A DNA stretch of 64,000 nt from Microtetraspora glauca. GTDB taxonomy: Bacteria; Actinomycetota; Actinomycetes; Streptomycetales; Streptomycetaceae. Location of the stretch: NCBI GenBank assembly GCA_000721275.1, contig JOFO01000009.1:1-64000 (forward strand), in the 5' to 3' direction. Both the position numbers and the translations under genes were made by a program. This document shows positions 1-10,814 of this stretch, one piece after another; within the stretch, counting starts at the first letter, position 1; each line of letters opens with the position of its first letter. Under the pieces are notes generated by a model. That model saw only the letters and a program-made list of their open reading frames with translations, had not been told where the DNA came from and made no database searches.

Positions 1-360
1 GCCGCGGACGGCTCCGCGAGCCAGACACCCCCGGAGACCCCCGGGACCCCGCCGACCCCGGCACCCGGCGAAGCCCCGGCGGCCCGCCCCCGCCGGACGC
101 GCTCGGCGTCGGAGGGCTCGGCGAGCCAGACGACCCCGGCGACCTCCGGGACCCCGGAGACCCCGGCGGCCCCCCGCCCGGCGCCGCGCACCCGCAGCGC
201 GGACGCCCCCTGGCACCACGCCCGCCCGGCCTTCGACGACCCGCCGGAGACGAAGCCCGCATCGGAGGCGAAGCCCGAGCCGCGACCCGAGCCCGACGCG
301 GACCCGCGACCCGAGCCCGAGCCCAAGCCCGACCCCGCCGGAGGCGATCCGCGTGACTGA
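1..360 (+). CDS. nuoG: NADH-quinone oxidoreductase subunit G, C-terminal tail (partial)
   Basis: Reading frame 1 is open from the window edge to a TGA at 358-360 and overlaps the GTG start of nuoH by 8 nt, so it is the 3' end of the gene before nuoH. In actinobacterial nuo operons that gene is nuoG, the large iron-sulfur subunit of the complex I peripheral arm. The visible 119 residues hold no catalytic motif: they are a low-complexity tail rich in Pro, Ala, Glu and Arg, with a short PWHHARPAFDD patch near residues 75-85 and KPEPRPEP-like repeats at the end. Long disordered NuoG tails are plausible in Streptomyces. Identity rests on position, not on domain evidence. Confidence 0.7.
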   Translation, partial: AADGSASQTPPETPGTPPTPAPGEAPAARPRRTRSASEGSASQTTPATSGTPETPAAPRPAPRTRSADAPWHHARPAFDDPPETKPASEAKPEPRPEPDADPRPEPEPKPDPAGGDPRD

Positions 361-1315
361 CGCACTCGACGTCGCCGTCCGGCTGCTGCTCGTCTTCGCC
401 GCGTTCCTCGTGCTGCCGCTCGTCGTCGGCCAGACCGAGCACAAGGTGATGGCCCACATGCAGGGCCGGCTCGGACCCATGTACGCGGGCGGCTTCCACG
501 GCTGGGCGCAGCTCGTCGCGGACGGCGTGAAGTTCGCGCAGAAGGAGGACGTCGTCCCGAAGGACGCCGACCGCCGGGTCTTCCAGCTCGCGCCGGCCGT
601 CGCCCTCCTCCCGTACCTCCTCGTCCTCGTCGCGATCCCGGTCGCACCGGGCTCCGTCGGCGCCGTCGTCGACGCCGGCGTCTTCTTCGTGCTCGCCGTC
701 ATGGGCGTCGGCGTGCTCGGCAGCCTGATGGCCGGCTGGGCGTCCGCCAACAAGTTCTCGCTGCTCGGCGGTCTGCGGACGGCCGCCCAGCTGCTCGCGT
801 ACGAGCTGCCGATGCTGCTCGCCGCCGCGTCCGTCGCGATGGCCGCCGGCACCGTCTCCCTCACCGGCGTCCTCGACGCCTTCGAGTGGTGGTGGGTGCC
901 GTGGCAGATCGTCGGCGCGCTGGTCTTCTTCGTCGCGGGCCTCGCCGAACTGCAGCGCCCGCCGTTCGACATGCCGGTCGCCGACTCGGAGATCATCTTC
1001 GGCGCGTACACCGAGTACACCGGCCTCCGCTTCGCGCTGTTCCTGCTCGCCGAGTACGCCGGCATCGTCGTCCTCTGCGGCCTCACCACCGTCCTCTTCC
1101 TCGGCGGCTGGCACGGCCCCGGCGGCGCGGACGGCCTCGGCTGGCTGTGGACGCTGCTGAAGACCGCCGTCCTGGCCTTCGTCGTCATCTGGCTGCGGGT
1201 GAGCTACCCCCGGCTCCGCGAGGACCAGCTCCAGAAGCTGGCCTGGACGACCCTCGTCCCGCTCGCCCTGGCGCAGATCGCGCTCACCGGCATCGTGAAG
1301 GTGGCGATCCAGTAA
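353..1315 (+). CDS. nuoH: NADH-quinone oxidoreductase subunit H
   Basis: Membrane subunit of proton-pumping complex I, at the junction with the peripheral arm where quinone is reduced. The 320-residue product matches the family length. It is hydrophobic with about eight membrane segments and carries the NuoH signatures [14 protein letters not shown] (about residue 30) and [16 protein letters not shown] (about residue 198), the acidic quinone-site loop. The GTG start overlaps the NuoG stop by 8 nt, and the TAATG junction with nuoI implies translational coupling. Confidence 0.95.
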   Translation: MTDALDVAVRLLLVFAAFLVLPLVVGQTEHKVMAHMQGRLGPMYAGGFHGWAQLVADGVKFAQKEDVVPKDADRRVFQLAPAVALLPYLLVLVAIPVAPGSVGAVVDAGVFFVLAVMGVGVLGSLMAGWASANKFSLLGGLRTAAQLLAYELPMLLAAASVAMAAGTVSLTGVLDAFEWWWVPWQIVGALVFFVAGLAELQRPPFDMPVADSEIIFGAYTEYTGLRFALFLLAEYAGIVVLCGLTTVLFLGGWHGPGGADGLGWLWTLLKTAVLAFVVIWLRVSYPRLREDQLQKLAWTTLVPLALAQIALTGIVKVAIQ

Positions 1316-1878
1316 TGCCCCCGATCCCCGGCTCCGGCCTCGCCAAGGGCCTCGCCGTCACCCTCCGCACCATGACGCGCAGGAGCGTCACCGCGCAGTA
1401 CCCGGACGCGCAGCCCGAGCTGCCGCCCCGGTCGCGCGGCGTGATCGGGCTGTTCGAGGAGAACTGCACGGTCTGCATGCTGTGCGCCCGCGAGTGCCCC
1501 GACTGGTGCATCTACATCGACTCCCACAAGGAGACGGTGCCGGCCGCCGTCCCCGGCGGGCGCGAGCGCAGCCGGAACGTCCTCGACCGCTTCGCCATCG
1601 ACTTCTCGCTCTGCATGTACTGCGGGATCTGCATCGAGGTGTGCCCCTTCGACGCCCTCTTCTGGTCGCCGGAGTTCGAGTACGCCGAGACCGACATCCT
1701 GGAGCTCACCCACGAGCGCGACAAGCTCCGCGCGTGGATGTGGACCGTCCCCGAGCCGCCCGCGCTCGACCCGGCGGCCGAGGAGCCCAAGGAGATCGCC
1801 GCCGCCCGGAAGGCCGCCGAGAAGGCCGCCGCCCAGGCCGCGGCCGAGGCCGGCCGGCAGCAGGAGGGCGACGCGTGA
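1315..1878 (+). CDS. nuoI: NADH-quinone oxidoreductase subunit I (two 4Fe-4S clusters)
   Basis: Ferredoxin-like complex I subunit that passes electrons along the peripheral arm to the quinone site. Two cysteine motifs are visible, [12 protein letters not shown] (about residue 51) and [12 protein letters not shown] (about residue 98), each typical of a 4Fe-4S cluster. The ATG at 1315 overlaps the nuoH stop by one base and gives 187 residues; an upstream extension in the same frame lies inside nuoH and is not likely coding. The C-terminus is an Ala/Glu/Lys-rich tail, common in actinobacterial NuoI. Confidence 0.95.
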   Translation: MPPIPGSGLAKGLAVTLRTMTRRSVTAQYPDAQPELPPRSRGVIGLFEENCTVCMLCARECPDWCIYIDSHKETVPAAVPGGRERSRNVLDRFAIDFSLCMYCGICIEVCPFDALFWSPEFEYAETDILELTHERDKLRAWMWTVPEPPALDPAAEEPKEIAAARKAAEKAAAQAAAEAGRQQEGDA

Positions 1879-2429
1879 ACCTCGCCGCCCAGACCGCCCC
1901 CGGCTTCCTGTCGCCCACCGGCGTCGAGATCGCCTTCGTCCTCGTCGGCCTCGTCACCCTCGGCGCCGCGATCGTCTCCGTCACCACGAAGCAGCTCGTG
2001 CACGCCGCGCTCTGGCTCGTCGTCGCGCTCGGCGGCCTCGCCGTCGAGTACCTGCTGCTGACCGCCGAGTTCATCGCCTGGGTCCAGGTGCTGATCTACG
2101 TCGGCTCCGTCGTCGTCCTGCTGCTCTTCGGGCTCATGCTCACCAAGGCCCCCATCGGCCGCTCCCCGGACGCCGACTCCGGCAACCGCCCGGTCGCCCT
2201 GGCCGTCGCCGGCGCCGCCGCGGCGGCACTCGTCTGGGTGGTCGTGGACGCCTTCCGCACCACCTGGATCGAGCTGGACGGACCCGCGCAGGGCTCCACG
2301 GGAGTGACCGGCGAGATCCTGTTCCGGCACTGGGTGCTGCCCTTCGAGGCGCTCTCGGTGCTGCTGCTCGCCGCCCTGGTCGGCGCCATCGTCCTGTCCC
2401 GCAAGAAGCCGGAAGGGGAGCGGGACTGA
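1875..2429 (+). CDS. nuoJ: NADH-quinone oxidoreductase subunit J
   Basis: Small membrane subunit of complex I (184 residues, about five membrane segments). The conserved NuoJ region [20 protein letters not shown] (about residues 60-80) is present. The GTG start shares four bases with the nuoI stop (GTGA), and the gene ends in a TGATG overlap with nuoK, so translation is coupled on both sides. Confidence 0.93.
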   Translation: MNLAAQTAPGFLSPTGVEIAFVLVGLVTLGAAIVSVTTKQLVHAALWLVVALGGLAVEYLLLTAEFIAWVQVLIYVGSVVVLLLFGLMLTKAPIGRSPDADSGNRPVALAVAGAAAAALVWVVVDAFRTTWIELDGPAQGSTGVTGEILFRHWVLPFEALSVLLLAALVGAIVLSRKKPEGERD

Positions 2430-2791
2430 TGCACCTCGCCTACCCCGCCGTCCTCGCCGCGCTCCTCTTCTGCGTCGGCCTGTACGGCGTCCTCGCCCGC
2501 CGCAACGCGATCCTGGTCCTGATGTCGGTCGAGCTGATGCTCAACGCCGTCAACCTCAACCTGGTCGCCTTCGACGTCTGGCTCCGCGACGCCCTCCACG
2601 CCGGCCAGGCCCTCACCCTCTTCACCATCGCCATCGCCGCCGCCGAGATCGGCATCGGCCTCGCGATCGTCCTCATGGTGTACCGCAACAGCCGCACGTC
2701 GGACGTCGACCGCCTCCGCGACACGGCGGAGACCCGGCACGGCGCCGACGCGACCGACGCGACCGACGAGAAGGCCGAGGCCGCCGCGTGA
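2429..2791 (+). CDS. nuoK: NADH-quinone oxidoreductase subunit K
   Basis: Smallest antiporter-like complex I subunit, homologous to MrpC. It has three membrane segments in the first 90 residues and the signature [18 protein letters not shown] with the conserved membrane Glu. At 120 residues it is slightly longer than the usual 100 because of an Asp/Ala-rich tail. The ATG overlaps the nuoJ stop by one base, and the end overlaps the nuoL GTG. Confidence 0.94.
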   Translation: MHLAYPAVLAALLFCVGLYGVLARRNAILVLMSVELMLNAVNLNLVAFDVWLRDALHAGQALTLFTIAIAAAEIGIGLAIVLMVYRNSRTSDVDRLRDTAETRHGADATDATDEKAEAAA

Positions 2792-4767
2792 CCACCACGA
2801 CCCTCGCCGTCCTCGTCCCCGTCCTGCCCTTCCTCGGCGCCGCCGCCGGACTCGCCGCCGGCCGCGCCGCACCCGGCTTCGTCCGCCCGCTCGCCGTCCT
2901 CCCGACGCTCGCCGCCGCCGTCCTCGCCGTCCTCGTCGCGGTCCGCCAGGGCGGGAACACCGTCATCGAGGCGGCCACCGAGCTCACGCCGACCGGCTCC
3001 GTCCCGATCACGCTCGGCGTCCACATCGACGGCTTCGCCGCCCTCGTCGCGGTCCTCGTCGGCGTCGTCGCGACCTGCGTGCAGATCTACTCGACCGGCT
3101 ACCTCCGCGACGACCCGCGCTACCCCTCGTACGCGGCCCTCGTCTCCCTCTTCACCGCCGCGATGCTCCTCGTCGTCTACTCCGGCGACCTCATGGTGCT
3201 GCTGGTCGGCTGGGAGATCATGGGCATCTGCTCGTACTTCCTCGTCGGGCACTACTGGGAGACCCCCGAGGCGCGCTCCGCGTCCCTGAAGGCGTTCCTC
3301 GTCACCAAGCTCGGCGACGTCCCCTTCCTCTTCGGGCTCTTCGCGCTCGCCGCCGACGCCGGCACCTTCCGCATCGACGGCATCCTGTCGACCGTCGCGA
3401 GCGGCGGCCTCGACCACCCGACCGTGGTGGCGCTGCTGCTCCTCGCCGGCGTCGCGGGCAAGTCCGCGCAGTTCCCGCTGCACACCTGGCTCCCGGACGC
3501 CATGGCCGGCCCGACCCCGGTCTCCGCGCTCATCCACGCCGCCACCATGGTCGCCGCCGGCGTCTACTTCGTCGCCCGGCTGCTGCCGGTCTTCGCCGCC
3601 TCCGCCGCCGCGCTGACCGTCCTCGCCGTGATGGCCGCCGTCACCATGGTCGGCTCGGCGCTCGCCGCGCTCGCCCAGGACGACATCAAGCGGGTCCTCG
3701 CCTACTCGACGATCGGCCAGCTCGGCTACATGGCCGGCGCGCTCGCCGTCGGCGACCGGGGCGCCGCCGTCTTCCACCTCCTGTCGCACGCCGCCTTCAA
3801 GGCGCTGCTGTTCCTCGCCGCCGGCGCGGTCATCCACGCCGCCGGCACCAACTCGCTCACCGCCATGTCCCGGATGGGCGGCCTGGCGAAGCGGATCCCC
3901 GACGCGTACTGGACGATGACCGTCGCCCTCCTCGCGCTCGCCGCGATCCCGCCGTTCGCCGGCTTCTTCTCCAAGGAGGCCGTCCTGGTCGCCGCCGAGC
4001 ACACCGCGCTCGGCGACCGCCCCGGCATCCCCGCCGGGGCCGGCTGGACCGTCCTCGTCGCGGGCCTGCTGACCGCCCTCCTCACCGCCGCGTACGCGCT
4101 CCGCCTCTGGCTCCGCGCCTTCCGGGGGAGGGGCGCCGAGGCCCCGGACCACGGCCGCCAGCCGATCGCCATGACGAGCGTCCTGTGGATCCTCGCGATC
4201 CCCTCCCTCGGCTTCGGTCTGAGCGCGCTCGTCCTCGACGACTGGTTCGACGGCGAGAGCCTGCTGCCGACCCTCACCACCGCCGTCCTCGGCACCGGCC
4301 TCGCCGTCGCCGGCGGCGCCGTCACCTACGCCGTCTGGCGGACCGTGTCCGCCAGGGCCGTACCCGTGCCGGCGGCCCCGCACGTCGCCCACCCGGACGC
4401 CGACGCCGGCCTGGTCGAGGCCGAGGCGCTGCACCTGCCGCACCCCGCCGAGGACCCGGCCGACCCCGGCCGCGTCCTCCTCGGCCCGCTGTACGGCCCG
4501 GCCGCCGCCGGCTTCCACCTGGACGCCCTCTACACCAAGGTCTTCGTCCGCCCGGTGCTCGGCGCCGCCTCCCTGGTCCGCTTCCTGGACCGCGAGGTCG
4601 TCGACACGTACGTGCGCGGCGCCGCCGGCACCGCCCAGGGCCTCGGCCGGCTCGTCCGCCGCGCCCAGACCGGCAACGCGCAGACCTACCTCAGCGCCCT
4701 GCTCGCCGGCTCCGTCGTCCTGGCGATCGCCGCCGTCGCCCTCGCCAACGCCTTCGCCGGAGCGTGA
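2788..4767 (+). CDS. nuoL: NADH-quinone oxidoreductase subunit L
   Basis: Distal antiporter-like proton channel of complex I with the long lateral helix. The 659-residue product contains the proton-channel motifs [18 protein letters not shown] (Glu in TM5) and [26 protein letters not shown] (about residue 225), and the Lys region [16 protein letters not shown]. The soluble stretch at about 515-570 before the last helices is Asp/Glu rich. The GTG start overlaps nuoK by four bases, and nuoM follows after 3 nt. Confidence 0.95.
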   Translation: MTTTTLAVLVPVLPFLGAAAGLAAGRAAPGFVRPLAVLPTLAAAVLAVLVAVRQGGNTVIEAATELTPTGSVPITLGVHIDGFAALVAVLVGVVATCVQIYSTGYLRDDPRYPSYAALVSLFTAAMLLVVYSGDLMVLLVGWEIMGICSYFLVGHYWETPEARSASLKAFLVTKLGDVPFLFGLFALAADAGTFRIDGILSTVASGGLDHPTVVALLLLAGVAGKSAQFPLHTWLPDAMAGPTPVSALIHAATMVAAGVYFVARLLPVFAASAAALTVLAVMAAVTMVGSALAALAQDDIKRVLAYSTIGQLGYMAGALAVGDRGAAVFHLLSHAAFKALLFLAAGAVIHAAGTNSLTAMSRMGGLAKRIPDAYWTMTVALLALAAIPPFAGFFSKEAVLVAAEHTALGDRPGIPAGAGWTVLVAGLLTALLTAAYALRLWLRAFRGRGAEAPDHGRQPIAMTSVLWILAIPSLGFGLSALVLDDWFDGESLLPTLTTAVLGTGLAVAGGAVTYAVWRTVSARAVPVPAAPHVAHPDADAGLVEAEALHLPHPAEDPADPGRVLLGPLYGPAAAGFHLDALYTKVFVRPVLGAASLVRFLDREVVDTYVRGAAGTAQGLGRLVRRAQTGNAQTYLSALLAGSVVLAIAAVALANAFAGA

Positions 4768-4770
4768 GCC

Positions 4771-6348
4771 GTGATCGATATCAGCGAATCCGTGATGCAG
4801 TACCTCCTCGCTTTCCTCGTCGCCGCGCCGCTCCTCGGCGCCGCCGCCGCCCTGCTGCCCGCCCCGCCCGGACTGAAGGGGAAGTCGCCCGAGCAGGCGG
4901 TGCTCCGCCACGGCGTCACCGTCACCGGCGTGATCCTGCTGGCCGCGATCGTCCTCGCCCTCGGCTTCGACCACGACGACCCGTCGCGGATGCAGGCCAC
5001 CACGGACATCAGCTGGATCCGGGCGCTCGACGTGCGGATCCACCTCGGCGTCGACGGCATCTCGCTCCCCCTCCTGCTGCTGACGGCGCTGCTGACCTTC
5101 CTCTGCGCGCTGCACTCCTACTTCAAGCCGCCCGCGGGCCCGTCCCCGAAGGCGTTCGTCGCCCTGCTGCTCCTGCTGGAGGCCGGCACCCTCGCCACCT
5201 TCGCCGTCCTCGACCTGGTGCTCTTCTTCCTCGCCTTCGAGACGGTCCTCGTCCCGATGTACTTCCTCATCGCCCGCTGGGGCGGCGACGGCCGGCGCGC
5301 CGCCGCCGGGAAGTTCATCCTCTACACGCTGCTCGGCTCCGTGATCATGCTGCTCGGCCTGCTCCTGATCGGGATCAAGGCGGGCACCTTCGACATGGTG
5401 GCGCTCGCCACCGACAACGGCCGCGGACTCACCACCTCGGTGCAGGTCACCGCCGTCCTCGCGATCGGCCTCGGGCTCGCCGTGAAGACCCCGATGTGGC
5501 CGCTGCACTCCTGGCTGCCGGACGCCCACACCGCCGCCCCCACCGTCGGCTCGGTGCTCCTCGCCGGCGTGCTCCTCAAGATGGGCACGTACGGCTTCGT
5601 CCGCATCGCCCTGCCCATCGCCCCCGACGGCATGCACACCCTCGCCCCCTACCTGGCCGCCTTCGCCGCCGCCGGCATCGTCTACGGCTCCCTCGCCTGC
5701 CTCGCCCTCGCGCGGCCCGGCGCCAAGGGCGACCTCAAGCGGCTCATCGCGTACTCGTCCGTCGGCCACATGGGCTTCGTCCTCCTCGGCATCGCCACCC
5801 TGACGCCCACCGGCGTCAACGCCGCCCTCTTCGCCAACATCGCCCACGGCCTCATCACCGGCCTGCTGTTCTTCCTCGTCGGCGCCGTGAAGGACCGGTA
5901 CGGCACCGCCGACCTCGACACCCTCGCCGGCGCCACCGGCGCCGCCCTCTACGGCCGCGCCCCCCGCCTCGGCGCCCTCCTCGCCTTCGCCGCCGTCGCC
6001 TCCCTCGGCCTCCCCGGCCTGGCCGGCTTCTGGGGCGAGATGCTCGCCCTCTTCGCCGCCTTCGACCCCGCCGAGGGGCTGAGCCGCCCCGCGTACCTCG
6101 TCTTCATGGCGCTCGGCGGCCTCGGCACCCTGCTCACCGCCGCCTACCTGCTGATCGTGGTCCGCCGCGTCTGCATGGGCGGCCCCCGCCCCGCCGGCGA
6201 ACCCGAGCTCGCCGACGTCCAGCCGTACGAGCTGGCCGCCTGGACCCCGCTCGTCGCCCTCACCGTCCTCGCCGGACTCTGGCCCGCGGTCCTCCTCGGC
6301 CTCACCGACCCGGCCGTCCAGCAGCTCCTCGCCGGAGGCACCCCGTGA
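4771..6348 (+). CDS. nuoM: NADH-quinone oxidoreductase subunit M
   Basis: Antiporter-like membrane subunit of complex I. The 525-residue product carries the paired motifs LAFETVLVPMYFLIARWGG (Glu in TM5) and KTPMWPLHSWLPDAHTAAPT (about residue 240), with the Lys-bearing GDLKRLIAYSSVGHMG. It starts at GTG 4771, three bases after nuoL, and overlaps nuoN by four bases. Confidence 0.95.
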   Translation: MIDISESVMQYLLAFLVAAPLLGAAAALLPAPPGLKGKSPEQAVLRHGVTVTGVILLAAIVLALGFDHDDPSRMQATTDISWIRALDVRIHLGVDGISLPLLLLTALLTFLCALHSYFKPPAGPSPKAFVALLLLLEAGTLATFAVLDLVLFFLAFETVLVPMYFLIARWGGDGRRAAAGKFILYTLLGSVIMLLGLLLIGIKAGTFDMVALATDNGRGLTTSVQVTAVLAIGLGLAVKTPMWPLHSWLPDAHTAAPTVGSVLLAGVLLKMGTYGFVRIALPIAPDGMHTLAPYLAAFAAAGIVYGSLACLALARPGAKGDLKRLIAYSSVGHMGFVLLGIATLTPTGVNAALFANIAHGLITGLLFFLVGAVKDRYGTADLDTLAGATGAALYGRAPRLGALLAFAAVASLGLPGLAGFWGEMLALFAAFDPAEGLSRPAYLVFMALGGLGTLLTAAYLLIVVRRVCMGGPRPAGEPELADVQPYELAAWTPLVALTVLAGLWPAVLLGLTDPAVQQLLAGGTP

Positions 6349-7871
6349 CCTCAGCCAGCAGCACGCTCGTCCAGTCCGTCGACTGGCTGACGATCGCGCC
6401 CCCGACGCTCACCGCCCTCGTCGCGCTCGGCGTCCTCGTCGCCGACCTCTTCGTCCCCCAGGAGCGCAAGCAGCTCCTCGGCTGGATCTCGATCGCCGGC
6501 CTCGCCGCCGCCCTCGCCCTCCTGCTGCCGCTGCGCTCCGGCGACCGGGCGACCTTCTGCCTCACCGCCGGCGCCCAGACCGACAGCCACGCCCAGACCG
6601 CCGGCTGCAGCTACACCGCCGACACCTTCACCCTGGTCGTCCAGCTCCTGGTGCTCGGCGGCGCGCTCCTCACCGCGCTGCTCTCGCTGCCCGCCACCCG
6701 CGCCAAGCTCCCCGCCGGCGAGTACTGGTTCCTGCTGCTGTCCTCCGCCGCCGGCGCCGCCCTGCTGCCCGCCGCCCGCGACCTCGCCACCCTCGTCGTC
6801 GCCCTGGAGGTCGCCTCGCTGCCCGCGTTCGCGCTCGTCGGCCTGAAGCGCGGCGACCGGCGCTCCAGCGAGGCCGCCCTCAAGTTCTTCCTCTCCTCGG
6901 TGACCGCCACCGCCGTCACCCTCCTCGGCGTCAGCTTCGTCTACGCCGCCACCGGCACCCTCCACCTCACCGAGATCGCCGCCCGCCTCGACGAGGTCCC
7001 CGGCGGCCTCCAGACCCTCGCCGAGACCGGCGTCGCCCTCACCCTCGTCGGCTTCGCCTTCAAGCTCGCCGCCGTCCCCTTCCACTTCTGGGTCCCCGAC
7101 ACCTACAGCGGCGCCCCGCTGCCCGTCGCCGCCTACCTGTCGGTGGTCGGCAAGGCCGTCGGCTTCACCGGCCTCATCCTCGTGACGGTCGTCGCCTTCC
7201 CCGCGTACGCCGACGTCTGGGGCCCCGCCCTCGCCGTCCTCGCCGCCCTCACCATGACCGCCGGAAACGTCGCCGCGCTCCGCCAGGACCCCGCCCGCGA
7301 GGGCAGCGCCGTCCGGCTGCTCGCCTGGTCCTCCGTCGCCCAGGCCGGCTACCTCCTGGTGCCGATCGCCTCCGCCGCGTACTCCAGCGACGACCAGGTC
7401 GGCGCCACCGTCGCGTACGCCCTCATGTACGCCGTCGTGAACCTCGGCGCCTTCGCCGTCGTCGCCCTCGTCGCCCGTACGCACCCCGGCAGGCGGATCG
7501 CCGACCACGCCGGGCTGTACGCGACCGCCCCCGCCGCCGCCCTCGCGCTCGCCTTCTTCCTCCTGAACCTGGCCGGACTGCCCCCGGGTATCATCGGCCT
7601 CTTCGCCAAGGTGACCGTCTTCGCGTCGGCCGTCGACGCCGGCCTCGGCTGGCTGGCCGTGGTCATGGGCGCCAACGTCGTCATCGGCCTCGCGTACTAC
7701 CTGCGGTGGACGGCCCTGCTGTTCCGCACGCCGGAGCACGCCGCCGACGGCACCCGGCACCGGGCCCCGGCGCCCGTCACCCTGGCGATCGCGCTGACCG
7801 CCGCGGCCGGAGCCGTCCTGTCGGGCTACCCGCAGTCCGTGCTCCGCTTCGCGACGGCCGGCCTCTTCTGA
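6345..7871 (+). CDS. nuoN: NADH-quinone oxidoreductase subunit N
   Basis: Last gene of the nuo operon, an antiporter-like proton-channel subunit. GTG at 6345 overlaps the nuoM stop (GTGA) and gives 508 residues. Family marks: [18 protein letters not shown] (TM5 Glu region), [20 protein letters not shown] (TM7 Lys region) and [15 protein letters not shown] much longer reading in the same frame starts inside nuoL/nuoM and is an artefact of GC-rich coding. The next gene, mscL, follows 38 nt later with its own ribosome site, so it may be co-transcribed. Confidence 0.95.
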   Translation: MTSASSTLVQSVDWLTIAPPTLTALVALGVLVADLFVPQERKQLLGWISIAGLAAALALLLPLRSGDRATFCLTAGAQTDSHAQTAGCSYTADTFTLVVQLLVLGGALLTALLSLPATRAKLPAGEYWFLLLSSAAGAALLPAARDLATLVVALEVASLPAFALVGLKRGDRRSSEAALKFFLSSVTATAVTLLGVSFVYAATGTLHLTEIAARLDEVPGGLQTLAETGVALTLVGFAFKLAAVPFHFWVPDTYSGAPLPVAAYLSVVGKAVGFTGLILVTVVAFPAYADVWGPALAVLAALTMTAGNVAALRQDPAREGSAVRLLAWSSVAQAGYLLVPIASAAYSSDDQVGATVAYALMYAVVNLGAFAVVALVARTHPGRRIADHAGLYATAPAAALALAFFLLNLAGLPPGIIGLFAKVTVFASAVDAGLGWLAVVMGANVVIGLAYYLRWTALLFRTPEHAADGTRHRAPAPVTLAIALTAAAGAVLSGYPQSVLRFATAGLF

Positions 7872-7909
7872 CCCCCCACCACCATGTACCACCCTGGGAG
7901 CAACACGCC

Positions 7910-8365
7910 GTGCTGAACGGATTCAAGGACTTCATCCTCCGCGGGAACGTCGTCTCGATGGCGATCGGCCTCGCCGTCGGCTCGGCGTTCACGGCCGTCG
8001 TCACCGGCTTCAGCAAGGCGTTCATCACCCCCCTCATCGGCCTCGCCACCGGCTCCGTCGGCGACTTCAGCGAAGCGAGGTTCAGCGTCGGCAAGACCGT
8101 CTTCCCGTACGGCCTCGCCATCTCCGCCACCATCGCCTTCGCCATCACGGCGCTCGTCCTCTACTTCCTCTTCGTCGTCCCCATGGCCAAGGTCCAGGAG
8201 CGGTTCGCCAAGGAGGAGGCCGCCGACCCCAAGTCCGAGAAGCGCGACTGCCCCCGCTGCTACACCGAGATCCCGGCCATCGCCACCCGCTGCGCCCACT
8301 GCACCAGCGAGGTCGAGCCCACCTCCCCGGCGGCCGTCCTGGACAGGATCCCCGCCACGCGCTGA
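7910..8365 (+). CDS. mscL: Large-conductance mechanosensitive channel with C-terminal zinc ribbon
   Basis: Stretch-gated channel that releases solutes on hypo-osmotic shock. GTG at 7910 after a CTGGGAG ribosome site gives 151 residues. The MscL core is clear: [22 protein letters not shown] in TM1 and a second membrane helix at about 65-90 ending in the cytoplasmic helix [11 protein letters not shown]. After the core comes an extra CPRC-x14-CAHC module (about residues 114-133), a likely zinc ribbon that canonical MscL lacks. The zinc-binding role is inferred from cysteine spacing only. Confidence 0.9.
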   Translation: MLNGFKDFILRGNVVSMAIGLAVGSAFTAVVTGFSKAFITPLIGLATGSVGDFSEARFSVGKTVFPYGLAISATIAFAITALVLYFLFVVPMAKVQERFAKEEAADPKSEKRDCPRCYTEIPAIATRCAHCTSEVEPTSPAAVLDRIPATR

Positions 8366-8505
8366 TCACCCGGACGGCCCAGCGCGCCTCCGGTACGGCC
8401 GGGGGAACCGCAGCCTCCCGCCTGGCGTTGACCAGTACGGGAGGGTCCACTGGAACGTGGACCCCAGCAAAGGGTTCCCCTGCCGCACCACCTGGAGGGC
8501 GTACC

Positions 8506-9369
8506 GTGCACCGCCGGCACAACGGGCTGAGGACCGCCGTACTCCTCGGAGGGCTCTCCGCCCTCATCATCGTCATCGGCAGCTTCTTCGGCCGTACGGG
8601 CCTGATCGTCGGACTCGTCGTCGCGATCGGCACCAACGCGTACGCGTACTGGAACAGCGACAAGCTGGCCCTGCGCGCCATGCGCGCCCGCCCCGTCAGC
8701 GAATTCGAGGCACCCGCCCTCTACCGGATGGTCCGGGAACTCTCCACCCAGGCCCGCCAGCCGATGCCCCGGCTCTACATCTCGCCTACCCAGGCGCCCA
8801 ACGCCTTCGCCACCGGCCGCAACCCGCGCAACGCCGCCGTCTGCTGCACCGAGGGCATCCTCGCCCTCCTCGACGAGCGCGAACTCCGCGGCGTCATCGG
8901 CCACGAGCTCAGCCACGTCTACAACCGGGACATCCTCATCTCCTCGGTCGCCGGCGCGCTCGCCTCCGTGGTGATGTTCCTGGTCAACTTCGCCTGGCTG
9001 ATCCCCGTCGGCCGCTCCAGCGACGACGACGGACCCGGCCTCCTCGGCTACCTGATGATCATCATCCTCGGTCCGCTCGCCGCCTCGATCATCCAGCTCG
9101 CCATCTCCCGCTCCCGCGAGTACGAGGCCGACGCCTCCGGCGCCCAGCTCACCGGCGACCCGCTCGCCCTCGCCGGCGCCCTCCGGAAACTGGAGACCGG
9201 CACCAAGCAGCTCCCGCTGCCGCCCGAGCCCCGGATCGAGACCGCCAGCCACATGATGATCGCGAACCCCTTCCGCCCCGGGCAGGGGCTGTCCAAGATG
9301 TTCTCGACCCACCCGCCCATGGCCGAGCGGATCGCTCGCCTCGAAGAGATGGCAGGTCGCCGTCCGTGA
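8506..9369 (+). CDS. htpX: Membrane zinc metalloprotease HtpX
   Basis: M48-family integral membrane protease that degrades misfolded membrane proteins. GTG at 8506, after GGAGGG, gives 287 residues; an in-frame upstream extension to 8428 is Thr/Gly/Pro rich and unlike the family. Two N-terminal membrane segments are followed by the zinc site HELSH (about residues 133-137), two further membrane segments, and [11 protein letters not shown] supplying the third zinc ligand. The stop overlaps the next GTG by four bases. Confidence 0.92.
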   Translation: MHRRHNGLRTAVLLGGLSALIIVIGSFFGRTGLIVGLVVAIGTNAYAYWNSDKLALRAMRARPVSEFEAPALYRMVRELSTQARQPMPRLYISPTQAPNAFATGRNPRNAAVCCTEGILALLDERELRGVIGHELSHVYNRDILISSVAGALASVVMFLVNFAWLIPVGRSSDDDGPGLLGYLMIIILGPLAASIIQLAISRSREYEADASGAQLTGDPLALAGALRKLETGTKQLPLPPEPRIETASHMMIANPFRPGQGLSKMFSTHPPMAERIARLEEMAGRRP

Positions 9370-9794
9370 AGACCGTCCTCAACGTCATATGGCTCGTCCT
9401 CTCCGGCTTCTGGCTGTTCCTCGGCTACCTCCTCGCCGGCCTCCTCCTGTGCGTCACGATCATCGGCATCCCCTTCGGCCTCGCCGCCTTCCGGATCGGC
9501 CTCTACGCCCTCTGGCCCTTCGGCCGCACCGTCGTCGACAAGCCCGGCGCCGGCGCCGCCTCCTGCGTCGGCAACGTCCTCTGGCTGGTCCTCGCCGGCT
9601 GGTGGCTCGCCATCGGCCACATCGTCACCGGCATCGCCCTGTGCGTCACGATCATCGGCATCCCCCTCGGCCTCGCGAACTTCAAGCTCATCCCCGTCTC
9701 CCTGCTGCCCCTCGGCAAGGACATCGTCCCCACCGACCAGGCGTACGGCGGCCCGTCCCACCCCCAGCAGACGTACGGACGCCCGGGCTTCTGA
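9366..9794 (+). CDS. YccF-family inner-membrane protein (two YccF repeats)
   Basis: A 142-residue membrane protein coupled to htpX by a GTGA overlap. It is built of two copies of the YccF domain (Pfam DUF307 family): [20 protein letters not shown] (about residues 26-46) and [20 protein letters not shown] (about 90-110), each with its preceding helix. The short C-terminal tail is polar. Family function is not known; pairing with a membrane protease suggests an envelope role, but this is inference. Confidence 0.85.
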   Translation: MKTVLNVIWLVLSGFWLFLGYLLAGLLLCVTIIGIPFGLAAFRIGLYALWPFGRTVVDKPGAGAASCVGNVLWLVLAGWWLAIGHIVTGIALCVTIIGIPLGLANFKLIPVSLLPLGKDIVPTDQAYGGPSHPQQTYGRPGF

Positions 9795-9797
9795 CCC

Positions 9798-10814
9798 GTG
9801 CGCCCGCCGCGCTACGCGCTGCTCGCCGGCCGTCGCGTCCTGGCCCTCTGCCACGACGTCGACGGCCTCTACGGCGACCCCGCCCCGCACCCCCGCCTCC
9901 GCCACGAACTCCGCGGCTGCGAACCGCGCGGCGAACTCGCCCGCGCCGTCACCCAGGCCGTCGTCGAAGGCACCGCCCCGCTCGGCACCCTCGACGTCGA
10001 GACCCCCGACGGCCCCTGGCGCTTCGACGCCGTCCGCGTCCTCGGCGCCCGCGGCGACGTCGTCACCGTCGAGGCCGCCGGACCACCGCGCCGCCTCCCC
10101 GGCGGCGCCACCGGCGCCACCCCCTGCGCCCACCTCATCCCGCTCCCCGACACCCCGCCGCCCCGCACCGAGGTCACCTTCCTCGGCTGCGCCCCGCGCG
10201 GCCCCCTCCGCACCGCCCTCGCCACCGGCGCCGCACCCGACGGCGACGTCCGCTACCAGGTCCTCCGCGCCGACGGGAACCCCCAGCACGAGGCCGCCGC
10301 CGGCCCCGTCACCGGCTGGGACACCGCCCCCGGCCACGGCGGCCTGCTCGACCTCACCGTCGCCTTCCCCCGCACCGACCTCGTCCCGCCGCCCACCCGC
10401 GCCGTCTGGGACCTCTTCCACGACCACCGCGGCCCCGCCGAGCCCGGCACCTGGCGCCGCTTCACCGGCGCCGCCCGCACCGCCTGGCGGCAGCAGGCCG
10501 CCCTCCGCTCGCACGACCTGCCCGAACCCGTCCCCGGCGCCACGTACACCCTCGACGGCCGGGGCGTCACCGACGAGGACGCGCTCGTCTGCGCCCTCAC
10601 CGAGGCCGTCCACGGCCCCGGCCACGCCTACCCCACCGGCTCCCCGCGCGCCCTCGGCGCCGAACTCTCCGGCACCACCCTCGTCTGGCGCCACTCCGCC
10701 GTCGCCCGCGCCTGCCTCGGCGTCACCCCGCTGCTCGCCGAACCGCGCCCCGCCACCTTCCGGGAATGGGTCGCGGGACTCAGGGCCGAAGGTGTCCGGG
10801 TCGTCCTCGACTGA
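9798..10814 (+). CDS. Hypothetical protein, 338 residues
   Basis: Follows the YccF gene by 3 nt from GTG 9798 and is probably in the same transcript. The product is soluble, with no membrane segment or signal peptide. Two halves each begin with a short repeated motif (HELRGCEPRGELARAV near residue 35 and VTFLGCAPRGPLRTAL near residue 125), suggesting a duplicated domain. I do not recognise the family. The 3' end overlaps the convergent permease gene by 35 bp. Codon use matches its neighbours. Confidence 0.75.
   Translation: MRPPRYALLAGRRVLALCHDVDGLYGDPAPHPRLRHELRGCEPRGELARAVTQAVVEGTAPLGTLDVETPDGPWRFDAVRVLGARGDVVTVEAAGPPRRLPGGATGATPCAHLIPLPDTPPPRTEVTFLGCAPRGPLRTALATGAAPDGDVRYQVLRADGNPQHEAAAGPVTGWDTAPGHGGLLDLTVAFPRTDLVPPPTRAVWDLFHDHRGPAEPGTWRRFTGAARTAWRQQAALRSHDLPEPVPGATYTLDGRGVTDEDALVCALTEAVHGPGHAYPTGSPRALGAELSGTTLVWRHSAVARACLGVTPLLAEPRPATFREWVAGLRAEGVRVVLD

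Noticed and set aside
2440..5847. Very long minus-strand open frame (1135 codons) opposite nuoK-nuoM, and similar long antisense frames opposite rpoB, rpoC, fusA and others
   Set aside because: Low-complexity Gly/Asp/Glu/Arg translations with no family features. They arise from the G/C-rich third positions of the true genes on the other strand.
4185..6348. Long Arg/Pro-rich plus-strand frame overlapping nuoL and nuoM
   Set aside because: Shadow frame; only its 3' part, from 6345, is the real nuoN in the same phase.
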